Assembly: GCA_900404475.1 (NCBI GenBank)
Contig: OUQQ01000568.1
Coordinates: 7,958-21,294, forward strand
Direction: 5' to 3'
Length of the DNA: 13,337 nucleotides
Source of the DNA: Spongospora subterranea
Lineage: Eukaryota; Endomyxa; Phytomyxea; Plasmodiophorida; Plasmodiophoridae
Below are positions 12,301-13,337 of the stretch, piece by piece. Each line of letters opens with the position of its first letter. The stretch's first letter is position 1. The translations under genes were made by a program, and so were the position numbers. The notes beneath the pieces were generated by a model. The model was not told where the DNA came from and searched no databases. It saw nothing but the letters and a program-made list of their open reading frames with translations.

Positions 12301-13337
12301 TGAAATGGATTAGAGGACGCGAGAAGGATCTCAAGGTTTGTCGTTCGATTGTTGCTAATGAGTCTGTCTGGTCATTTCTGTTCTCGATCAGGTCGTCTCA
12401 TTGACCGGCCCCAAATGGCTCAACACTGTGATCAACGCTGTTCAAAATGGGTATACTGTCCTAGTAGAGAATCTAGGTGAAGAAATCGATGGATTATTAG
12501 ATCCACTTATATCCCGTTCGTTCTTCAAAAGGGGTCGTAGTCTGTTCATTCGCTTGGGTGGAGAAGAGGTCTGTAAATAATCGCTTCTTTCCGAATCTCC
12601 ATTCCCCAATTCTCACCAGCTCCACGATGTTGTCTGAGTTCAGGTCCCATATGATGATAATTTCCAGCTATATTTGCAGACCAAGTTGGCTAATCCACAT
12701 TATAAGCCTGAGGTTGCCGCTCAGTGCACCCTGATCAATTTCATCGTGACAGAATCCGGTCTTGAAGATCAGTTGTTGGCTTTAGGTCTGTCTATCGTCA
12801 TTCTTCACAAACAATTTTACAGACTCTAATTCGTCGTCTGTTGAACTGCAGTTGTGAATAAAGAGAAACCAGAGTTAGAAGAGCGTCGAACGGCCCTTGT
12901 CCGATCTATTAATCAGTACATGGTTAATCTGAATGATCTGGAAAACGAGCTGCTGTTCAAGCTGAGCAATGCTCCTGACGATATTCTATCGGACGTCTCG
13001 CTGATTGAAGGTCTGGAATCCACCAAGATCGCGGCCGTAGAGATTGTGAAGAAAGTCGAAGCCGCTAAGGAGCAGGAGATCGCGATCAACAAGACCCGTA
13101 ATGAGTTCAGGATGGTTGCCGCCGAGGCGTCCTGGGTCTATTTTTTGATCAACTCCCTACAGCTCATCGACCATATGTACCGATATTCCCTGGACGCGTT
13201 CGTTGGTTTCTTCTACAAGGCCATTGATCGTTCGACCAAAGCTGATAACACTCGCGATCGTGTCAAGAATCTCACTGAAAAGATCCGTCTGACCATTTTC
13301 ACCTGGGTTTGTCGTGGGTTGTTTGAGAAACACAAGT
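190..13337 (+). CDS. DNAH9/11/17-like: Axonemal dynein heavy chain, outer-arm beta type (DNAH9/11/17 clade), 32 exons, 3' end outside window
   Basis: Dynein heavy chains are AAA+ motors that walk on doublet microtubules and drive ciliary beating; beta-type chains sit in the outer dynein arm with other heavy, intermediate and light chains. Joining the exons listed below gives 3,777 codons with no internal stop. Visible in order: N-terminal tail (~1-1250), linker (~1300-1710), AAA1 Walker A GPAGTGKT (1877-1884) with Walker B CFDEFNR, AAA2 Walker A GPTGCGKS (2158-2165), AAA3 GTAGTGKT (2509-2516), AAA4 GVGGSGKQ (2853-2860), stalk (~3093-3392) and AAA5. The start is the first ATG after an in-frame stop, with A at -3 and G at +4, and the first ~70 residues follow the beta-type N-terminus (WL..., then EE..., then PGG). 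The LPEDSKRF...GID segment before the linker end and the [24 protein letters not shown] block are typical of this clade. Orthology to one vertebrate paralogue cannot be assigned. The last ~700 residues are off the edge. Confidence 0.96.
378..456 (+). CDS. Exon 2: N-terminal tail (residues 44-70)
   Basis: Follows a TGCAG acceptor after a 57-nt intron and ends before GTAACG (457), phase 0. It contains the YPGG motif that corresponds to the TPGG of the beta-type N-terminus with no length change. Confidence 0.85.
516..841 (+). CDS. Exon 3: N-terminal tail, start of DHC_N1 (residues 71-179)
   Basis: Acceptor ATTAG after a 59-nt intron. Contains [14 protein letters not shown], a conserved block (LGQ-KGKTLLP) of outer-arm beta chains. 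The 3' boundary is the least certain in the gene: donor GTTTGT at 842 gives phase 2 and a 57-nt intron. An alternative GTAAAG at 835 would pair with the acceptor ending at 906. Confidence 0.8.
842..898 (+). other. Intron 3 with 3' block shared with intron 17
   Basis: 57 nt, phase 2, donor GTTTGT, acceptor CTTAG. Its 3' end (881-895) is tcatgctcattgtct, identical to 5786-5800 in intron 17. That match supports this acceptor over the alternative ending at 906. Confidence 0.75.
899..1082 (+). CDS. Exon 4: DHC_N1 tail (residues 179-240)
   Basis: Acceptor GTCTTAG. Encodes [15 protein letters not shown] and later EIDFWQNK, matching the family's W--QI--VL and E-EFW blocks. Ends with CAG before donor GTTGCA (1083), phase 0. 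Confidence 0.85.
1135..1322 (+). CDS. Exon 5: DHC_N1 tail (residues 241-303)
   Basis: Acceptor GTCTAG after a 52-nt intron. Encodes a helical stretch ending in LDFPK, equivalent to the EFPEV step of the family. Ends before GTAAGC (1323), phase 2. Confidence 0.9.
1384..1850 (+). CDS. Exon 6: DHC_N1 tail (residues 303-459)
   Basis: Acceptor GTTCAG. Encodes the conserved [19 protein letters not shown] and REICN-IIEQA blocks and [10 protein letters not shown]. Ends one base into a codon before GTAAAA (1851), which keeps the spacing to the next block the same as in the family. Confidence 0.92.
1907..2221 (+). CDS. Exon 7: DHC_N1 tail (residues 459-564)
   Basis: Acceptor ATGCAG after a 56-nt intron; phase 1 at both ends, 315 nt. 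Encodes [19 protein letters not shown] and a [24 protein letters not shown] stretch typical of the domain; donor GTGATT at 2222. Confidence 0.92.
2276..2563 (+). CDS. Exon 8: DHC_N1 tail (residues 564-660)
   Basis: Acceptor TTTAG. Encodes [13 protein letters not shown] (family: P-VAG-L-WA--L) and [11 protein letters not shown]. Phase 1 at both ends, 288 nt. The downstream intron (2564-2617) has no stop in this frame, so the exon could be misread as continuous with exon 9. Confidence 0.9.
2564..2617 (+). other. Intron 8, in-frame and stop-free
   Basis: 54 nt, phase 1, donor GTACGT, a gctaac branch-like motif (2595-2600) and ten T before CAG. No stop in the gene's frame, so retention adds 18 residues. 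The call as intron rests on splice signals and on the clean join TE|HYSVNF with family spacing. Confidence 0.85.
2618..3159 (+). CDS. Exon 9: DHC_N1 tail (residues 660-840)
   Basis: Acceptor TTTTTCAG after a run of ten T. Encodes [18 protein letters not shown] and VPETAISIF, the conserved INF...L-E--YL and PETA blocks, then [11 protein letters not shown]. Ends AAG before GTGGGA (3160), phase 0. Confidence 0.93.
3222..3296 (+). CDS. Exon 10: tail (residues 841-865)
   Basis: Smallest exon, 75 nt (25 codons), phase 0 at both ends, so it could be skipped in frame. Encodes [17 protein letters not shown], the W--YV block after the DHC_N1 domain. Confidence 0.88.
3349..3528 (+). CDS. Exon 11: tail (residues 866-925)
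   Basis: Acceptor is TATAAG, one of two AAG acceptors. Encodes [18 protein letters not shown], matching P-FE--L-L----V-F-P of the family. Ends ATG before donor GTCAGG (3529), phase 0. Confidence 0.87.
3595..4194 (+). CDS. Exon 12: tail with low-complexity insert (residues 926-1125)
   Basis: Acceptor GATAG. Encodes a [11 protein letters not shown] helix, a conserved [17 protein letters not shown] block, then a Gly/Asn/Asp/Glu/Ser-rich stretch (about residues 1008-1050), then LSAFEAKI and [13 protein letters not shown] (family: -I-PFK--L). Ends CAG before GTAAAC (4195), phase 0. Confidence 0.92.
3841..3969 (+). other. Low-complexity acidic insert in the tail
   Basis: About 43 residues rich in Ala, Ser, Gly, Asn, Asp and Glu sit between the conserved block ending FRDFLIS and the block starting [10 protein letters not shown]. 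In vertebrate beta chains the matching stretch is shorter and not of this composition. It looks like a disordered surface loop specific to this lineage. Confidence 0.7.
4252..4488 (+). CDS. Exon 13: tail (residues 1126-1204)
   Basis: Acceptor CCTAG. Encodes [21 protein letters not shown], the conserved D---L---M-HL--V--R block, and [13 protein letters not shown] (family: LP--W-------K). Ends before GTAATA (4489), phase 0. Confidence 0.92.
4545..4688 (+). CDS. Exon 14: tail to linker (residues 1205-1252)
   Basis: Acceptor is CAAAG, chosen because it joins VYK to VKEKITPF without gap or stop. An upstream CAG at 4522-4524 would create a stop at 4546. Encodes [10 protein letters not shown], the conserved F---APF-FD block. 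Phase 0 at both ends. Confidence 0.88.
4752..5064 (+). CDS. Exon 15: start of the linker domain, DHC_N2 (residues 1253-1357)
   Basis: Acceptor CTATAG. Encodes [11 protein letters not shown] followed by ILWDMI-MV and W-TTLWDSI, the L-ELWD/W-T--W motif that opens DHC_N2. The linker swings across the AAA ring as the power-stroke lever. Ends before GTAGGC (5065), phase 1. Confidence 0.93.
5121..5292 (+). CDS. Exon 16: linker domain (residues 1357-1414)
   Basis: Acceptor CAACAG. Encodes [19 protein letters not shown], the conserved L--L-NPAMR-RHW--L block, and [17 protein letters not shown]. Ends before GTATAT (5293), phase 2. Confidence 0.93.
5343..5729 (+). CDS. Exon 17: linker domain (residues 1414-1543)
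   Basis: Acceptor TGGTCAG. Encodes [17 protein letters not shown], a conserved linker block, then [18 protein letters not shown] and LPEDSKR (family: VQR-W--LE-IF-GSEDIR-QLP-DSKRF). Ends before GTATGT (5730), phase 2. Confidence 0.95.
5730..5802 (+). other. Intron 17 with 3' block shared with intron 3
   Basis: 73 nt, phase 2, donor GTATGT, acceptor TCTAG. The 15 bases before the acceptor (5786-5800) repeat those at 881-895. Confidence 0.9.
5803..5971 (+). CDS. Exon 18: linker domain (residues 1543-1599)
   Basis: Acceptor GTCTAG after the second-longest intron (73 nt). Encodes [12 protein letters not shown] and [13 protein letters not shown], highly conserved in beta-type chains. Ends before GTCAGA (5972), phase 0. 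Confidence 0.94.
6032..6229 (+). CDS. Exon 19: linker domain (residues 1600-1665)
   Basis: Acceptor CAACAG. Encodes [20 protein letters not shown], the near-invariant dynein [14 protein letters not shown] motif, then the [10 protein letters not shown] step. Ends before GTAAGA (6230), phase 0. Confidence 0.96.
6290..6568 (+). CDS. Exon 20: end of linker (residues 1666-1758)
   Basis: Acceptor AATCAG. Encodes [18 protein letters not shown] (family: VE-WL--V---M--T-R), then [25 protein letters not shown]. Ends before GTAATG (6569), phase 0. Confidence 0.95.
6626..6946 (+). CDS. Exon 21: entry to AAA1 (residues 1759-1865)
   Basis: Acceptor GGCCAG. Encodes [24 protein letters not shown] and the dynein hallmark [20 protein letters not shown] just before the AAA1 P-loop. 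Ends CAG before GTCGAT (6947), phase 0. Confidence 0.96.
7002..7143 (+). CDS. Exon 22: AAA1 P-loop (residues 1866-1913)
   Basis: Acceptor ATTCAG. Encodes [20 protein letters not shown] and [10 protein letters not shown], the AAA1 nucleotide-binding core found in all dynein heavy chains. Ends before GTATTT (7144), phase 1. Confidence 0.97.
7035..7058 (+). other. AAA1 Walker A motif (GPAGTGKT)
   Basis: Residues 1877-1884 with Lys1883 and Thr1884 intact. AAA1 is the main ATP hydrolysis site of dynein. Confidence 0.97.
7199..7337 (+). CDS. Exon 23: AAA1 Walker B (residues 1913-1959)
   Basis: Acceptor TATAG. Encodes [25 protein letters not shown]. Walker B CFDEFNR (7240-7260, residues 1927-1933) keeps the catalytic Glu. 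Ends before GTAGAA (7338), phase 2. Confidence 0.97.
7388..7931 (+). CDS. Exon 24: AAA1 sensor to AAA2 entry (residues 1959-2140)
   Basis: Acceptor ATCCAG. Encodes [19 protein letters not shown] (NPGYAGR at 7449-7469, residues 1980-1986), DYGLR-type DWGLRATK and the LMRALRDFN block. Ends before GTGAGG (7932), phase 0. Confidence 0.97.
7990..8216 (+). CDS. Exon 25: AAA2 P-loop (residues 2141-2216)
   Basis: Acceptor ATTTAG. Encodes [20 protein letters not shown] and the following P-loop, [13 protein letters not shown] and the [10 protein letters not shown] block. Ends before GTAAAT (8217), phase 2. Confidence 0.96.
8041..8064 (+). other. AAA2 Walker A motif (GPTGCGKS)
   Basis: Residues 2158-2165, Lys and Ser intact. 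AAA2 usually binds ATP without hydrolysing it. Its Walker B-like LDGDID lies at 8327-8344 (residues 2236-2241) in exon 26. Confidence 0.94.
8269..8389 (+). CDS. Exon 26: AAA2 Walker B region (residues 2216-2256)
   Basis: Acceptor GAACAG. Encodes [20 protein letters not shown] and VMDDNK, strongly conserved in dyneins. Ends AAG before donor GTTTTG (8390), phase 0. Confidence 0.95.
8450..10950 (+). CDS. Exon 27: AAA2 end, AAA3 and AAA4 (residues 2257-3090), 2,501 nt without an intron
   Basis: Acceptor CTACAG. Starts [12 protein letters not shown], then [28 protein letters not shown] and the AAA3 core (P-loop at 9206, Walker B VDDLNMP near 9401). It continues with [32 protein letters not shown], the AAA4 P-loop (10238), [36 protein letters not shown] and [12 protein letters not shown]. 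This is four times longer than any exon upstream. Ends before GTAAGA (10951), phase 2. Confidence 0.98.
9206..9229 (+). other. AAA3 Walker A motif (GTAGTGKT)
   Basis: Residues 2509-2516. AAA3 binds and hydrolyses ATP slowly and gates the motor. The Walker [10 protein letters not shown] is at 9395-9421. Confidence 0.96.
10238..10261 (+). other. AAA4 Walker A motif (GVGGSGKQ)
   Basis: Residues 2853-2860, followed by SLARLAS as in all axonemal dyneins. The matching Walker B-like FLLTDSQ is at 10403-10423 (residues 2908-2914). Confidence 0.96.
11011..12054 (+). CDS. Exon 28: microtubule-binding stalk and start of AAA5 (residues 3090-3438)
   Basis: Acceptor TTTAG; 1,044 nt, phase 2 at both ends. 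Coiled coil 1 at about 11018-11317, microtubule-binding domain about 11318-11668, coiled coil 2 about 11669-11917. After that come [16 protein letters not shown] and [21 protein letters not shown], the stalk-to-AAA5 junction. Boundaries inside the stalk are by comparison with family spacing. No long extra flap loop is visible. Ends before GTAAAT (12055). Confidence 0.97.
11318..11668 (+). other. Microtubule-binding domain at stalk tip
   Basis: Residues about 3193-3309, starting near [15 protein letters not shown] and ending at the VAPK turn that corresponds to the family's VEPKR. This small globular domain contacts tubulin at the tip of the antiparallel coiled coil. Confidence 0.85.
12122..12335 (+). 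CDS. Exon 29: AAA5 (residues 3438-3509)
   Basis: Acceptor GTTAG. Encodes [20 protein letters not shown] and [15 protein letters not shown], the conserved AAA5 entry (GLP-D--S-EN, R-PL-IDPQ-Q---WI). Ends before GTTTGT (12336), phase 0. Confidence 0.96.
12392..12568 (+). CDS. Exon 30: AAA5 (residues 3510-3568)
   Basis: Acceptor GATCAG. Encodes [20 protein letters not shown], the family's VL-EN--E-IDP-L-PLL block, and [11 protein letters not shown]. Ends before GTCTGT (12569), phase 0. Confidence 0.94.
12644..12785 (+). CDS. Exon 31: AAA5 (residues 3569-3616)
   Basis: Acceptor GTTCAG after the longest intron (75 nt). Encodes [17 protein letters not shown], the near-invariant TKLANPHY block, and GLEDQLLAL. 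Ends before GTCTGT (12786), phase 1. Confidence 0.95.
12852..13337 (+). CDS. Exon 32 (partial): AAA5 to AAA6 segment (residues 3616-3777)
   Basis: Acceptor CTGCAG. Encodes [23 protein letters not shown] and the [21 protein letters not shown] block (family: YF-------I--MYQ-SL--F), ending in the RGLFEKHK turn. The window stops one base into the next codon, still in the exon. Confidence 0.94.

Larger units (their letters stand above)
321..12851 (+). other. Complete set of 31 spliceosomal introns
   Basis: Introns: 321-377, 457-515, 842-898, 1083-1134, 1323-1383, 1851-1906, 2222-2275, 2564-2617, 3160-3221, 3297-3348, 3529-3594, 4195-4251, 4489-4544, 4689-4751, 5065-5120, 5293-5342, 5730-5802, 5972-6031, 6230-6289, 6569-6625, 6947-7001, 7144-7198, 7338-7387, 7932-7989, 8217-8268, 8390-8449, 10951-11010, 12055-12121, 12336-12391, 12569-12643, 12786-12851. 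All are GT-AG, 50-75 nt, total 1,816 nt. Phases: sixteen 0, six 1, nine 2. Acceptors: 17 CAG, 12 TAG, 2 AAG. Branch-like CTAAC, CTAAT or CTGAT is visible in many (for example introns 5, 8, 14, 19, 20, 24, 29, 31). Confidence 0.88.

Noticed and set aside
321..12851. U12-type introns
   Set aside because: No donor has the extended ATATCC/GTATCC consensus and no TTCCTTAAC-like branch site is seen.
190..13337. A decayed dynein pseudogene with many stops and frameshifts
   Set aside because: Every interruption falls inside a 50-75 nt GT-AG segment; after removal the frame is open for 3,777 codons and catalytic motifs are intact.
190..13337. Ciliate origin with reassigned stop codons
   Set aside because: TAA, TAG and TGA never appear in frame in the exons, so the standard code explains the gene.
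190..13337. Gamma-type (DNAH5/8), inner-arm or cytoplasmic heavy chain
   Set aside because: The [19 protein letters not shown] and [10 protein letters not shown] contexts and the tail block spacing fit the DNAH9/11/17 type better, although no tree could be run.
1..13337. CRISPR array, mobile element, tRNA or rRNA
   Set aside because: No spaced repeats, terminal repeats with transposase, or RNA-gene signatures were seen; the window is filled by the dynein gene.

Overview
The window is one eukaryotic protein-coding gene on the + strand. It encodes an axonemal dynein heavy chain whose closest match, motif by motif, is the outer-arm beta-type clade (vertebrate DNAH9/DNAH11/DNAH17). The coding region starts at an ATG at 190 and runs off the right edge at 13337. 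The open frame is broken many times, but every break coincides with a short GT-AG intron. I reconstruct 32 exons and 31 introns: 11,332 coding bases, or 3,777 complete codons plus one base. Family members are about 4,450-4,500 residues, so roughly 700 C-terminal residues (rest of AAA5, AAA6, C-terminal domain) should lie beyond the window.

Layout. 1-189 is 5' flank with no recognisable gene. 190-~4700 (exons 1-14) encodes the tail that docks intermediate chains and neighbouring heavy chains, including an extra low-complexity acidic insert in exon 12. ~4750-6568 (exons 15-20) encodes the end of the tail and the linker (DHC_N2). 6626-7931 (exons 21-24) encodes the AAA1 module with the main ATPase site. 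7990-~8900 (exons 25-27) is AAA2. The rest of the 2.5-kb exon 27 is AAA3 and AAA4. Exon 28 (11011-12054) carries essentially the whole microtubule-binding stalk and the entry to AAA5. Exons 29-32 (12122-13337) encode AAA5 and the segment leading to AAA6. The Walker A motifs of AAA1, AAA2, AAA3 and AAA4 are all intact, so this reads as a functional motor, not a pseudogene.

Organism. The source is a eukaryote with motile cilia or flagella and a compact, intron-dense genome. Introns are uniformly short (50-75 nt, mean about 59), all GT-AG, often with a CTAAC/CTAAT/CTGAT-like branch site near the 3' end. TAA, TAG and TGA never occur in frame inside exons, which argues against ciliates that reassign stop codons. 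A zoosporic fungus or fungus-like relative, a unicellular holozoan or a small compact-genome animal would all fit; I cannot choose between them.

I do not see a new multi-gene system here. The unusual signals are in the intron biology: sequence blocks shared between different introns, introns readable in frame, donors with poor consensus, AG|GT at both intron ends, competing acceptor sites, and an abrupt intron-poor stretch over AAA3-AAA4-stalk.
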